64,000 nt of DNA, taken from Hericium rajendrae. Its lineage: Eukaryota; Basidiomycota; Agaricomycetes; Russulales; Hericiaceae. Where the stretch lies: positions 310,001 to 374,000 of the forward strand of contig CM065890.1 in assembly GCA_033439255.1 (NCBI GenBank), written 5' to 3'. A model generated the notes under the pieces. It was given only the letters and a program-made list of their open reading frames with translations. It was not told the DNA's origin and did not search any database. Shown here piece by piece: positions 11,673 to 23,201 of this stretch. The position numbers and the translations under genes were made by a program. The stretch's first letter is position 1. Each line of letters starts with the position of its first letter.

Positions 11673-13049
11673 TTACTCGTCCTTGTATTCATAGAAACCT
11701 TTCCCATTCTTCTTACCGTACCACTGTGCGTCAACCATCCTCTCGAGGAGGACGCTCGGGCGGTACTTCGAGTCGCCGGTGCCTTTATACAGCGTTTGTT
11801 GGATGGCGAGGCAGGTATCAAGTCCGATGCTGCAGGTTGGTCGTAACGGTAAAAGATCAGTCATGTCACAGTGGTGCCAAACACTTACAAGTCAGCTTCA
11901 TGAGAGGCATAGTCAGAATCTATAAGGACGTAAAGTGGGAGGACGTACCGAGCTGTAACGGACCCATAGGGTGGTTCATGCCGAGCTTCATCGTCTTATC
12001 TATATCTTCCTTCGTCGCAACACCCTGAGAAACATGTCTCAAACGATACCATTATTCAGGGGGGCGATGATCTCACCTGTTCCAAACACATGATAGCCTG
12101 CAAGATTCATTTCAGAGGCTGTGAATACAGCGATCGAGTCAACAAAGACAAACCTCGTTGATAAAAGGCAAAAGCAGCGCGTTTGCTACGAAACCGGGCA
12201 CATCTTTGGACGTCGTTACTTGCTTACCACACGCGATTGCAAAAGCCCGTGCGCGGCCAAGTGTCTCTTCTGAAGTTTGAAGAGCCGCAATGATCTCAAC
12301 AAGTTTCTGCAAATCCATCGTAAGCCAACATCTACGACTGAAAGCCGGCGCGACCTACCATGACCGGAACTGGATTGAAGAAATGAAGGCCTAAACAGGA
12401 ATGCCAAGTATTATGGATGTGCTCCGAAATACGCGGATAGAGACTAGTACATACCGACAACCCGCTCAGCACTCCTCTGGCCCAACGGCGACGCCGAAGT
12501 CTCTCCCTCTGGGATAGTTGACGCGGCGATCTTCGTAATCGAGATCGAAGAAGTATTTGTCGCAAGGATGGCCTCCGGACGGAGCTCCCTCGACAGCGAG
12601 GAGAATATGCTCTGCTTTAAAGGCAAGCTCTCCGAGACCGCCTTCAGCATAACTCAGTAACTTACTTCAACACTATTGGAGCATGTCTACCACACACCTC
12701 AATAACCATGTCGACGTCCCTCAAACCTTGTATTCCTTTCGCAGCACCCACGACACTGACCCGGTCTCTTGCCTCCTTGGCTTCAAGCTCCTGAATCTTC
12801 CCCTTCGCGACGTCCTTCGCGAGGAGCTTATCCATGAGCTTCAAACTCTTCGCTATTTGTTCTTCGTTGCGGTCATGAAGCAGCACGGGGACCTTCGCGC
12901 TCAGCGCAGCGACATACGCGATTCCCAAACCTGTCCGTTCCCTGCTGTGAGCCGCAAGCTCGTGATTTCCACGCTTGGATGAACGCACCCATCTGTCCGC
13001 CACCAATAACCCCGAGTGTCTTCACGCCGTGAGCGATAACGTGGGCCAT
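11673..13049 (-). CDS. 3-hydroxyacyl-CoA (3-hydroxybutyryl-CoA) dehydrogenase
   Basis: NAD-dependent oxidation of 3-hydroxyacyl-CoA in fatty-acid beta-oxidation. About 308 residues from nine exons, minus strand: 13049-12989, 12930-12698, 12641-12455, 12390-12359, 12306-12154, 12097-12077, 12024-11949, 11895-11889 (only 7 nt), 11829-11673. The Rossmann motif [13 protein letters not shown] follows the start; [26 protein letters not shown] and the catalytic-histidine motif [16 protein letters not shown] follow; the C-terminal domain has [39 protein letters not shown] and the ending [12 protein letters not shown]. The 7-nt exon restores the invariant ADF of PLQLADFIGLD, which fixes it. Length matches the family (about 290-320). 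No clear peroxisomal or mitochondrial targeting signal: the C-terminus is not SKL and the N-terminus is not strongly basic. Confidence 0.96.
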
Positions 13050-13495
13050 AGTTCCAGAGTGCGTCGGACTTGACTGAAAGAGGGATAGAATAAATGCTGA
13101 GGGTGGACTTTCAGGAGAGTGCGGGGAAGTGCGGGCCCGGAGGCACCTTGGTCCGAAAGATGGATCAATTGATCACTACCGGGACATTTTGGGGCCTGCA
13201 GGTGGCCGTCAACGACCAGAAGACTACACCGGAATAACAAGTCATGATCTCTGGTGGAGATTATTGGCAGACTACGTATTCGTACAGCGGTGCGAAGACA
13301 TTATTTGATTTCAGTGTATCATACAGTTCCTAATTTTACGTGGGGCGACGGATGTGGTTGCCGGATTTACATATAGTATCTCTTGAGGCAGGGATGCTGT
13401 GTCGGAGGTACTAAATCGTCCAACACATATTCTGCTGTCCTCTTGAGATGTAGCAAGAAAAAAGACAGGATGTCCATAGCAAAGACGGAATGAAC

Positions 13496-14558
13496 TTAGA
13501 AAAACATATCGTCGTCGTCGGAGCCTTCTCCGAGCGAGAATTGTGCCTTGTCCTTGGCTGACCATTTGGTGAGGTCCCAAATGGCCGGTCCACGCATTGG
13601 TACACGTGGAGAATTAGCAAGACATCTAAGTAAGTCCATATAAAAATCAGCAAGGGTCGTAAAGACTCGTAAAAGAACGTACTCTCTATACTCCTTCCAA
13701 GAGTTGGTGATCTTGAAACTGTCGTCCTTGGCCTTGATGTCGCTAGCTTTCGCATCACCAAACCAAACCGCATCAGCATCCTCTTTTTCCTCATCCTCCT
13801 CGTCCTCTTCCATTGCAGCCTTGCGTTCTTCCGCGGTCATATCGCCCCTCTTCTTTCGCACCTCCGGACTCAGAGTCTTCACAAAATCATCATACGCACG
13901 GTTCCACGCCTCTCGCATGCGCTTGCGTTCCTCAATCGTGCGCATTCCGAAAAGCTTCTTCCCGTACCCCTTGACAACCACGCCGTACGGACCACCAGTG
14001 AGACCGTCCATGTGCTCAGCCCAGCCGGTCATGAGCGTGAGCGTGTTCTCGAGATCAGGGATCGTCTCTTCGGTGAGCAACGACGCGTCATCGAGTGAGT
14101 GCAGGGTCTTGACCAGCAGAGCACTATACGCATTGTTTGTAACGTCAATACGGTCTCCATCGTCGACCACTAGGGAATAGGAACAAATGAATGGGCTGCG
14201 ACGTCGTCGGCATTATTCAAAACAGACGTACTCGTCCAGTCCGACCGCGTATGCATGAGATGAGTGAGCGCAGTGAGCGCATACCATGCGTCCAGCCACT
14301 TCTTTTTGACAACAAAACCGTGGATCGAGCTCAACTCGCGGTCGACAAGGTCAAGGATCGCATATCCGTAGAAGTCTGGGACAGAATATGTCAGCGAGCT
14401 CATCAGAACCGTCAAGTAATGGGCTCACCGTTGTAGATGTAGAGACCCTGAGCGTCGGGATCACGGTTGAAAGCCTGTTCGACGAGCTTTTCGAGGCGTT
14501 CATAGGCGGTTTTGTGTATCAGCACCCTCCCCGGAGTGAAGGTGTGGTCGGCGGGCAT
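13496..14558 (-). CDS. Conserved basidiomycete protein, function unknown
   Basis: Minus-strand exons 14558-14429, 14375-14232 and 14169-13496 encode about 315 residues. The N-terminus reads MPADHTFTPGRVLIHKTAYE and continues with NDFYGYAILDLVDRELSSIH and WYALTALTHLMHTRSDW, a helical region. A middle part (MTGWAEHMDGLTGGPYG) is followed by an acidic run (EEDEEDEEKEDAD) and the C-terminus ends GEGSDDDDMFF. Within the last exon, 57 nt at about 13691-13635 begin GTACGT, contain a branch-like TGCTGAT and end TTAG; removing them keeps frame, so this is either an intron or a 19-residue segment. I do not recognise the family. The start is the first ATG and is followed by a consistent three-exon model. 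Confidence 0.83.
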
Positions 14559-14984
14559 AACAAACTGTCTATAGTGTCAACCATCGTAATTCTAGGCGTG
14601 TTATCGTCTATCTACCTCTTCTTGAGACGACATGGTTGCAAAGTTGAGTCAGAGTGATGGGTTGCAACGGTGACGACGCGTATCATATACTCGGGCGCCT
14701 CCATCGCGTCGGTATCTTTCGGCGGAGTTGACACGCCTGTGGCGTCGTGTTTTGGCGCTCGACACTCGTTGGTTAGGCCGGGCTACTGTCAGGCTACCGT
14801 CGGACAACGGTCACCTCCGACTTGAACGTTAGTGTCAATCATCTTGTGTTATGTTGTCGCTATTGCTGAATTTTGTTTTGGGAACCACTTTGCTAGCCTG
14901 AAATCGAGTGATGTAACTACAGAACATGAGTCGTTACCACTTGTCCGCTAATCCATCAGCAAAAGCGTGAAAAGATTGTAAAGG

Positions 14985-15978
14985 CTTACAAGGGTATGTA
15001 AGGGTATGTAAGGGTTCCAATCCCTGCCGTCAGGTAAGGAAGCTGCATTTCGTCACCAAGCAATATACGCACGCCTTATGGATTTGCCAACCTCACCATC
15101 TCGCCCAAAGCTTATCAGTCCGGGCAAGCCTCACCCGCAGACGAAACTTGTCCGTCAGCATGGCATGCGTGCATTGCCATATGGCCTTTGGCCGGCATTG
15201 CGAATGACGCAAGGGAGCTCTAGGATATTTTACTATTCTTATTTATTTATTGTCCCAGTTGACAGAAATGAAGAATTAAAATCAAATACATATATTTCTC
15301 GTAGCAACGAAGTAATCTAAAATACATGGTAGCTATCTACGACACGCATCTAAGTATACATGCAAAGCGACCATCGCTATGTACGACGATTTACCGTTGC
15401 ACACTCCATCAGCCGAGAACTAGACCGTCTTGAGACCATCCCGAGGATTTCCAACAGCCGCAAGCAAGCGCCGCCGCCGTGGCAGGATGGCCAGCAGCTA
15501 GAGCGCGAGACCGTCTTCGAGGATTCCCAAACAGTGAAGCTTGGCGAAAATCACACGGCCAAGACGAGAGCCTGGCTAGTATCACGGAATCGAGGTAAGA
15601 GAATACCAGCAGCCAGCTACAAACCGAGATGGCGAGTTGAAGAGAGGAGAGAGGAGAGAGGAGTGGGAGGACAGACCGTGTGCGCGGACACTACTTAATA
15701 GACGAGCAGGCAGTTTAGGGCCGGCAGCGATACATCTTCGAGAAGTGTAGCGATGCGTTGCTACGTGGTATCGAGGGTATCGAGTGCCTCCGGGCGTAGT
15801 ACGGCAGGCAGGTGATCACTGCAAAGATGTCAGAAGGTCGCTACCGTGATTAAAAGCTATTAGAAACCAAACCAGAGACTTTTGAAAACTCACCATATAT
15901 ATATCACATTTCCAAGGCTTCGGCAGCCTTTGATGATCTTCACATAGGTATGTATTGCCCCTTACATACCCTTGTAAG
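14985..15978. mobile_element. Short non-autonomous element with 20-bp inverted termini
   Basis: The left end reads CTTACAAGGGTATGTAAGGG (14985-15004) and its exact reverse complement lies at 15959-15978, about 994 bp apart. Inside the left end the unit GTATGTAAGG is repeated. Both ends are flanked by AGG (14982-14984 and 15979-15981), a possible 3-bp target duplication, and both outer flanks also contain TGTAA. The interior is AT-richer than the surroundings and holds only short open frames with no transposase. It is best read as a defective DNA transposon (MITE-like); a fold-back structure of other origin is possible. Confidence 0.6.
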
Positions 15979-16099
15979 AGGTTACATTCTGGCGCAACCA
16001 CGGTGACGCGTGACATTGCTCGCCGGGGAATAACCGACTGAAACGTTTTTGCTGATGTCACTCCGACACAACTTGCAGATACGGTTTCGAACGTTCTGT

Positions 16100-16480
16100 G
16101 TCGGCGTTGCCGATTCGCTCATTGTCAGATGCCCGACTGTCACAAGCTTTTGGGGCTGGGCCGGTCTCGAAGTGAATAAGGCTCGGCGCGATCCTGATCT
16201 CTTTCTCAAACCGGTGCCGGGTTAGGGCACGATCCTGAAGTGCTACGACACGAAGAACTTATAAAATTCGCTCAAGCAATCCTTCGCCAATCCATTCAGA
16301 AAAGTCCTCTGGCACTTCGAATTTGGAAAGCACTCGATTATCCAGACATCCCGGGGACGAATACAGCTGCATTTCTGCGGTACATTGTCCAATTGCTGCG
16401 CGGGAAGGTTTGCTTCGAGGAAGAAGCTTCACGCATGGGGCGGAAGAGCACGACAATGGAGGGAACGAGGCATAGGTGAG
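16100..16480 (+). pseudogene. Decayed duplicate of the adjacent AIG1-like GTPase gene
   Basis: Two pieces in different frames match the downstream GTPase. About 16126-16225 gives VTSFWGWAGLEVNKARRDPD and FLKPVPG, matching VTTFWGQVQRDVGEKRETEL and FFKPVLDKG in the intact protein. From 16240 the reading MLRHEELIKFAQAILRQSIQ..SPLALRI matches MLRHEGTLQSAQAILRHLID..SPVALQI. A stop follows VPG and a frame change separates the pieces. The P-loop part is not visible. It lies about 0.8 kb upstream of, and in the same direction as, the intact gene, so it is probably a decayed tandem duplicate. Confidence 0.72.
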
Positions 16481-17255
16481 GGTTGATCGAGGATGCCTTC
16501 TTCACAGAATCTTAGGATCGATGCAACAGCCTTGGAAAGTGACAGGCTTGAGGCATATGCAAGAATAGACCGAGAACGCTGTCTCTGCAAAGAAGAGATG
16601 GCACAAGCTGTGAACTGACATGTGCAGATAGCGCTGGTTCAATATGACCAGTATTGGTTAGTGCAACAATAACCTCCGCACGCACAAAGCTACGGTGATT
16701 ATTGCATCCTCGGACGAAGAAGGTACAGTTTATTTGACGTCCGGCCCAAATGGCTCCAACGAAGACGTGGCTTGCACAGCGCTCCTGTCTCTTGGTGAAA
16801 GCGGATTTCATACCATCGATTCACATTCCGCGCTGCATATTATGAAGTGTTTCAGCTATCACGTCGCCGCGGCGATCACGTTCAACAAACAGACGCCGTT
16901 CGTCTAGGCTTATGCTTTCCTAATGCGAAGACAGAACACAGCTTCGAACGCCGTAACTATCAAACATCCGCGCGCTCGACATGACATCTTCCATGCATGT
17001 TCTGCCTCGCTTTCTGCGCCAGTTTGCAACGTTTGGCGCAGCCCTGTTCCGCAGTCCAGATTCAAGTACGGTCATAACTGGAACGTGCATTCTCTCCAGG
17101 GTCAGCTCCCATTCGACCTCATTGCTCTCATCTCGGAACAGAGTAGATTCGAGGTATTGAACGAGCGGTAGACGGGAGCCTAGACTGCATATAACAGTTC
17201 AACTCAAACTCACACTTCAACATCTCCATCACATCCAACCCTTCATCACATACTA

Positions 17256-18493
17256 ATGGCATCCAAACCCATAACCATTGCGTACGCTCCTCTCTACCTT
17301 CGTATCACTCGTACTGACAACACTCATTTTCTGATACAGGGTCATGGGTGCGACGGGAAGTGGCAAGACGTCGGTGAGTTCAGATCCTCCATTTTTGTCA
17401 ATTTGCTTACTTTGCACAGTTCATCAACCTAGTGAGCGGATCCAGACTCGGAGTGGGCGATGGCCTTGAGTCATGCACTATTGGCGTCGAGACAAGTCTG
17501 CCGTTCAACTTGGACGGGCGCTCGGTCGTCTTGATCGATACGCCTGGCTTCGACGACACGAACAAGAGCGACACCGACATACTGAAAACCATAGCCTCCT
17601 TTCTATCTTCCAAGTATGTTCTTTTTGCCGGGAGTAGTTCGTGCTTTTATTTCTTTGATCGGTGCAGGTACGAGGAAGGCACGAAGCTTGCCGGGGTAAT
17701 CTACATGCACCGAATCCTGGACGTCAAGGCCGGAGGCATCTCCCGGCGCAACTTCAGTCTCTTCTGCGCGCTCTGCGGTGACGCGTCGCTGAAGAACGTC
17801 GCCATCGTCACCACCTTCTGGGGCCAAGTCCAGCGCGATGTCGGCGAGAAGCGCGAGACGGAGCTGCGCAGCAAGGACATCTTCTTCAAGCCTGTCCTCG
17901 ACAAAGGCGCGAGCATGCTGCGTCACGAGGGGACGCTCCAGTCTGCCCAGGCGATTCTGCGCCACCTCATCGACAACTCCCCCGTAGCGCTCCAGATCCA
18001 GGAGGAGATGGTCGACCGGGGCCTTAGCGTCCTGCAGACGGGCGCGGCGGCGCAGTTGGATGCGGAGATCAGGGAAGAGGCTCGGCGGCACGAGGAAGAG
18101 GTGGAGCGGGCGCGCGCAGAACATCGCGCGGCCATCGCAGCACAGGAAGAACAGGCCAGGCTCGACCGAGAACGGGAGGCCCAGCGACGTGAGCAGGAGA
18201 TGAAGCGCGAAAGGCAGCGCATCCGGGAGGAGGCATTGCGCTTGGAGCAGCAGCGGATTGCCGCAGCCCAGGAACAAGAGAGGGTCCGTCGTCAGCATGA
18301 GGAGGAGATGCGACGCCAGGCAGTTGAAGCGGAAGCCGAGCGGAAGAGAGCATCCGATGCTGCGGAGGCGGCGAGGCGAGCACACGAGCAGTGGGTGGCG
18401 CAAGAACAGGCGAAGATGAACGCGATTCGCAATGCACCTCCCCCTCGACGCCGCCATCATCATGGCGGCGGCGGCGACTGTATTATCGCGTAA
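17256..18493 (+). CDS. AIG1/GIMAP-like P-loop GTPase with coiled coil and CaaX box
   Basis: About 359 residues from four exons: 17256-17281, 17340-17373, 17420-17613, 17668-18493. The G domain starts at the N-terminus: VMGATGSGKTSFINLVSGS is the P-loop with the Ser/Thr after GK, a conserved T (SCTIGVET) fits G2, and DTPGFDDT is the Walker B/G3 motif. After the G domain (about residue 215) runs a highly charged coiled coil of some 120 residues (EEARRHEEEVERARAEHRAA and following), then HHHGGGGD and the last four residues CIIA, a consensus prenylation CaaX box. Membrane attachment through that lipid is an inference. Such GTPases are common and often multigenic in Agaricomycetes; their role is unknown. 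A decayed copy lies just upstream. Confidence 0.92.
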
Positions 18494-19235
18494 AGGTGTC
18501 AACGTTTCATAGATGAGCCAAGACCCGGATATTCTGCATCATGAGGCTGTTTGGTTCCATGTCAACGCGCTGAGATACTTTGCACATATGCCACATTGTT
18601 TGTTTGACGGATTGCTCTCAGCCTAAGTGTGTTCAGCGCACTTCTAATATTTGGATGGATTCTACACTGAATGGAAGGAGCAACATACGTCGAGCCTTGT
18701 CATACACCTCAGGTCCGACTAGAGGGCCTACTCATGACATGCCCTTGTAAACTTGTTGTCTGCGAGTTCCATCTGGATTCATCGACTTTCCTCATACTCA
18801 TTCGAGATACCCCGCCTGTACAACTGACCACTACTCAACGAGGTATGCAGCAGGTAAATAAGTAAGTACCTGAGACGAGTGTCTGACCTCCAGCAGTACC
18901 GAGATCGAACTCAAACGCGCCATATCAGATTGTGACCCCTCGTCACCGCATGCGGTCTGCCCTGGTAATACCAAGGACAGCCGCGCCTCGCCATCGTCCC
19001 GCGTCCACGGCGTCTTCATCGTCGGTGGTCTCCATAGGTATCATCACCCAAGACCGCGACTTGGACCGGCGCGCTGCGCGTGCCCCGCGGTTGTGGACGA
19101 TGCCTTGTAGCTCTTGCTGCAGCCCGCATCGCGACTATCTCCTCTCCCTGCTCGCGCTCTCCCTCTTTCTGCTCGCGACTCCCCATCCTCTCCTCGCCAC
19201 TTGCAGATCCACTCACCCCTCACCCCTACCATTTC
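18494..19235. other. Intergenic; contains the 3' flank shared by the kinase family
   Basis: No gene is supported. About 18900-19060 is the downstream flank of K1 and resembles the flank of K5 (54000-54170): both contain the sequence ATCATCACC followed shortly by AGACCGCGACTTG, and both contain CGCCATATCA followed by a run of similar sequence. Confidence 0.5.
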
Positions 19236-21943
19236 CTACGCGCGCCCACACTCCTTCTTCCCCACGACGCGCCTCCACCACCTCTTGACGCCCGCCACAC
19301 CGCCCTTCTTCACCTTCGACACATCAACCGCCTTCTCCTCGCCCGACACGGGACTCCCCACAGGAGCAGCGCCAAACGCGGCCTTCCACGCAGCAGGCGC
19401 GTCAAACACAGGCGCCTCGCCGTCAAGCGAAACAATCGCCTCGCGCACGATCGCCTCGTCCTCGAGCACCACGTCTGCAGCGATCTTGTCTTTCACGAAT
19501 GCGTCGCTCGCCCATGTGAACTCGGGCACGGGGTCTCCGTACGGGAAGGTGCGGCCATCTGTGACAAACATGGAGGGGGTGGAGGTGAGTCTGTGGGCGG
19601 GCGTAGGGGGAGCGGGTACTGATGGAGCGCGTGGGTCAGCGGGAGAGTTGGAGTGTGAAGGATGGGAACGTACGTCGGAGGGGGTTGGACGCGACTCGGT
19701 CCCAGTTGCTGTGCGGCGCATGCGGTCAGTTCTAGCCACGTTGTGAAGCGCGTCAATGACATACATGGAGCTGAAGAAGGACATGGACTGGATGTCGTCG
19801 AATTTGATTCGCTCATGGACCTTCTTCTGCAGAGCCTGTTTCTGAACATGAGTACAGCGCCCATTGAAAAAGCTCTGTACGACGAACCTTGCGAATGAGA
19901 GCGACCAGTTCAGGGTCTGCATTCCGAGACGTGTCGATAGGGACCTCCGTCTCCAGAACAAGCCTCTCAAGCTCCCTGACAAGCTTATGGTCCCAAGGCA
20001 GCTACAGACCAATCAGCCATCATTCCCAACACCGACCCACACAACACTCACCCGCCCAAACGTCAGCGCATACACAACCACGCCCAGCGCCCACCAGTCG
20101 ACCGCAAACGAGTACGGCTCCGCGCGCCACATCTCCGGCGCCATATACTCGGCCGTGCCGACGGCGCCCTCCACCTGCGGGCTGAGGTATAGGAGCCCGC
20201 CGCGGATGGGTACGGACAGCTGCGAGCGCGCGAAGCGCTTCGCGAGCCCGAAGTCCGCGATGCGGACGTGCCCGTCGGGGCCGATGAGGATGTTCTCGAG
20301 CTTGAGGTCGCGGTGGAGGATGCCGAGCTTGTGCAGCGCGTTCAGGCCGGATGCCTGCGAGTGCGTTAGAACTTGAAGAAGGGAGGAGAGGGGAGGCTTA
20401 CGATTTGGGCGGTCCAGAGCTGGACGCGGATGGTAGGGAGCTGGGCGTTATCGCGCCAATGGTCCGATAGCGACATCGGACAATACTCCTGCAAAAAGAG
20501 AAAGACATCAGACCGAGCTATTGAATAGCTACAAACGTTGCTCACCATGAGAAGATAGAAATTGTCCATATCATGAAACGACGCCTCGATCCCAGCCAAG
20601 AACGGCCGGCCCGAGACCATCCTCGCAACCTCCTGCTCCACGAGCATCTGCCCACGCGCCTCCGAGCCGCTCACCTTCGCCTTGGGCACGGCCTTGATCG
20701 CGTACGTCTTGTGCGAGCCTCTGAGGCTGACGAGCGCAACTTTGCCGAAGCTGCCTTGGCCGACGAGCGCGTGGACGGTGAAGCCCTGGATCGAGAGCTT
20801 GAGGCGGCGCGCGGCGATGCGTTGTTTCATCAGTTCGGTGGGAGGCGCGATCGGCCTCGGGATGCGGATTCTGGTCGTGCTCGGCTTCGGGTTTGGGACT
20901 GGCTTGCGGATAGTGGGGGTCTGCTCATCCTTGACTTGAGCTTCCCCCGCCTGAGGGTTCTCATCGGCCTCCTTCGTAGGAATGGGCTTGCTGACGGTGA
21001 CCGCAACGGAAAGAGCGGACTGAGGCCTCGTCACAACGGCAGCAGAAGCGCTCCCGCGACCAAGCACAAGTGCAGAGCGGCCCTTCGGGACAGTGGCAGA
21101 TGCCGGAACAGGCCCAGACGTCTTCAACTCGGCGGGAGAATGGAAGGTCTTCCTCCTCGTCAGGCTGGCGCGCTCAAGAGAATGAACCGGAGCTGGAAGG
21201 GAGTTCCTCTGGCGACGGCTGTAGTTCGCGTCCCCAGGCGTAGGCGAACCTGGAGGGCTGGAGATCGAAGATGCCTTGGACACGACGAGAGATTTGCGGA
21301 CGCCGCCCTTGCGGACTGCAAGGACTGCGCGACGAGCATGAGTGCTGACTGGAGAGATGTTCTCAGTAGCAGAAGCATCGGACTTGATGTCCCGCGCTGG
21401 GGCGGCCTTGAGCGTCGCTCCACGGGGAGAGCCAGAGCTGGCCTTGCGTGCAGCGACCGCGGAGATCTTCTGCTGCTGCTCACTGATCTGGCGCCGAACG
21501 GCCTCCGTTGTCGCAGTGTGAGCAGGCCGCAAGGCAGGCGCCTTGAGTCCGGGAGGACACTTCGGGGCATTAGCAGCCCCAGTCGCGAGCAGGCGCTCCG
21601 GACCCGCGCGCGGTCTCAGGCGCGTCGGAGTCTGCAGGACGCCGTCGCGGTTGAGGGTCTTGGAGGCGGCGACGGCCTTGAGCGAGCGGGGAGACGGCGC
21701 CATGGCGAGCGACTTGGCTGAGACGAGGGCCTTCGAAACGATGAACGGCTTCGGGCGGTCGGGCGCATTGGGCGTCTTCGTGGGCCGGGTGGCCTTGGGG
21801 GTGGAGGGGATGGTGGCCTGGATCTTGACTCCAGCCCCCGTCTTGAGCATGGCGGGCTGACTCACCATGCCGCCGCTACCACGGGTGGGGAAGCCCGCGG
21901 AGCGGGACTTGAGGTTGTTGTTGTTGTTCTTGGGAGGAAACAT
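19236..21943 (-). CDS. AGC-like Ser/Thr protein kinase, family copy K1
   Basis: About 796 residues from seven exons, minus: 21943-20546, 20488-20402, 20354-20052, 20001-19888, 19835-19765, 19708-19674, 19618-19236. Residues 1-390 are basic and low-complexity but contain family motifs: [26 protein letters not shown], a Ser-rich RRNSLP, and SALVLGRG. The kinase domain follows: VGQGSFGKVALVSL (glycine loop), YAIKAV (Lys), [34 protein letters not shown] and VDWWALGVVVYALTFG, so all catalytic residues are present. A tail with FFSSINWDRV fits the AGC C-terminal extension. The last exon holds the family module [20 protein letters not shown] and ends KRWWRRVVGKKECGRA. The substrate is unknown. One intron (20401-20355) is shared with K5 but absent from K3 and K4. 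Confidence 0.92.
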
Positions 21944-21979
21944 GGTGTTGTGAAGAATAAGATAGAGAGTGGTGCGAAC

Positions 21980-22092
21980 TACGGATACTTAGATGTCGAG
22001 ATGACTGGACTGAAGCAAGAGTTCACGATACAGGCGGGAGGTGGGATTATGGGCTGCCATTGCAATGCGAGCTGGAGGCTGACAAGCTTTGG
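21980..22092 (-). promoter_or_regulatory. K-family promoter block, copy 1
   Basis: Read on the minus strand this block starts CCAAAGCTTGTCAGCCTCCA (22092 downward), contains TGGCAGCCCATAATCC about 40 bases later, and continues to AGTCCAGTCATCTCGACATC close to the gene. The same order of motifs lies upstream of all five K genes. The TATAAT-like core sits about 100 bases before the ATG and may serve as a TATA element (inference). Confidence 0.6.
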
Positions 22093-22099
22093 TGAAGCT

Positions 22100-23079
22100 T
22101 GTGCGGTCGTCGATCTGAGTCTTCCATAGAAAAAGTGAGTAGCGATTCGGCTGCATGCATCGCCGATGCAGCTTCACAGGAATAGGATACGGCTGTACAT
22201 GTTTATTCCATAAGATAGCTTGAAAACACGAGAAAAGGGCACGCGCCGAATCACACGAGGACATAGAAAACGCACAGAATTGGGCTCTAGTCCGCACAAG
22301 ACCTGCAGCCTCAGAACAAAGCCATGGAGACGTACGAATGATTATATTCCAGTCCAGTGTCCAGCGACCACCACCACGAGAGTTGACAAGCTGATAATTG
22401 CTCAGCTGCTCACTGGCAGCCAGGTTCGCGTACTGGTGGTGAGCTGCTGCCTTCCATCAGGACCTATAGATGAGTAGACGCGCATATGCGGGCTTGAGTC
22501 GCCTTGATACTGAAACTTCGAATCTCGCAAATAAAAGATATGATCATGCGACGTCAACGTCGTCGCGAGTCCTGGCGATGATATTGGATGAGCGTTGGGC
22601 GCTTACATTTAGCGCGGCGCTTTCCTCAGTTTCCCACGGGGTGTATTGATCTATCAATCGATTCATATCCTCGGGCCCGCAGATTCAATTTCCAACAAGA
22701 CAGCAAGCCGACAGCCTTGTGACCTTGTCTCCCGACTTTCAACTCATGTAGTCGTCTATGTCGCATCTGGACAGCTCCCGAAAGACCGATCGCGTCAACG
22801 AGTAGGTTTTTTTTCTGCGTGACATGCGTCATGACGCTATCCGAGATTGGATGCTTGGCCTTGCAGACAGCCGCGAGAAATTTTCATATACTGATGCGCG
22901 CGCCCTTCCATAACGTACTTCCAGTCAGGGGCTATTTGAGGGTCATTAGACGCATAGGCGACCGTGCGCAGGCTGTGCCCATCGGCATGTTTCGCTCGAA
23001 TGACCCTCGATGTCACGGAACGCGGTCGCGAGTCCGCCGCGGCCTGCATCATCGCCTCGTCACTGTTTAGCCGCCTCGG
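22100..23079. other. Intergenic, no supported gene
   Basis: The stretch between the K1 promoter and the next gene has only short frames on both strands and no splice-consistent model. I see no repeat or RNA gene in it. Confidence 0.45.
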
Positions 23080-23085
23080 TATAAA
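23080..23085 (+). promoter_or_regulatory. TATA box of the secreted-protein gene
   Basis: TATAAA lies 117 bases upstream of the ATG at 23202, in a GC-rich surrounding, a normal distance for a fungal core promoter. Confidence 0.45.
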
Positions 23086-23201
23086 GTGCGTCATATATTC
23101 CTTTTGACCTTCCAGGCTTTTCCCCGCGGCTTGCTTCCATTCACGTTCAACCTACGACGACGTCCGTCTACGCCTCTCTCTCCTGCCCGACCGTCTTCAC
23201 T

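Noticed and set aside
13635-13691. 57-nt segment in the acidic-protein gene as a firm intron
   Set aside because: It has good splice signals but is a multiple of three with no stop, so sequence alone cannot decide; I kept it as an either-or within the gene entry.
20573-21721. Long 382-codon frame on the plus strand opposite K1 (and similar ones opposite K2 at 26090-27208, K3 at 39106-39951 and K4 at 43874-44806)
   Set aside because: These are antisense shadows of GC-rich, Ala/Pro/Lys-rich coding sequence; they have no splice structure, no motifs, and Arg-rich nonsense composition. The same shadow appears in each paralogue because the sense strands are homologous.
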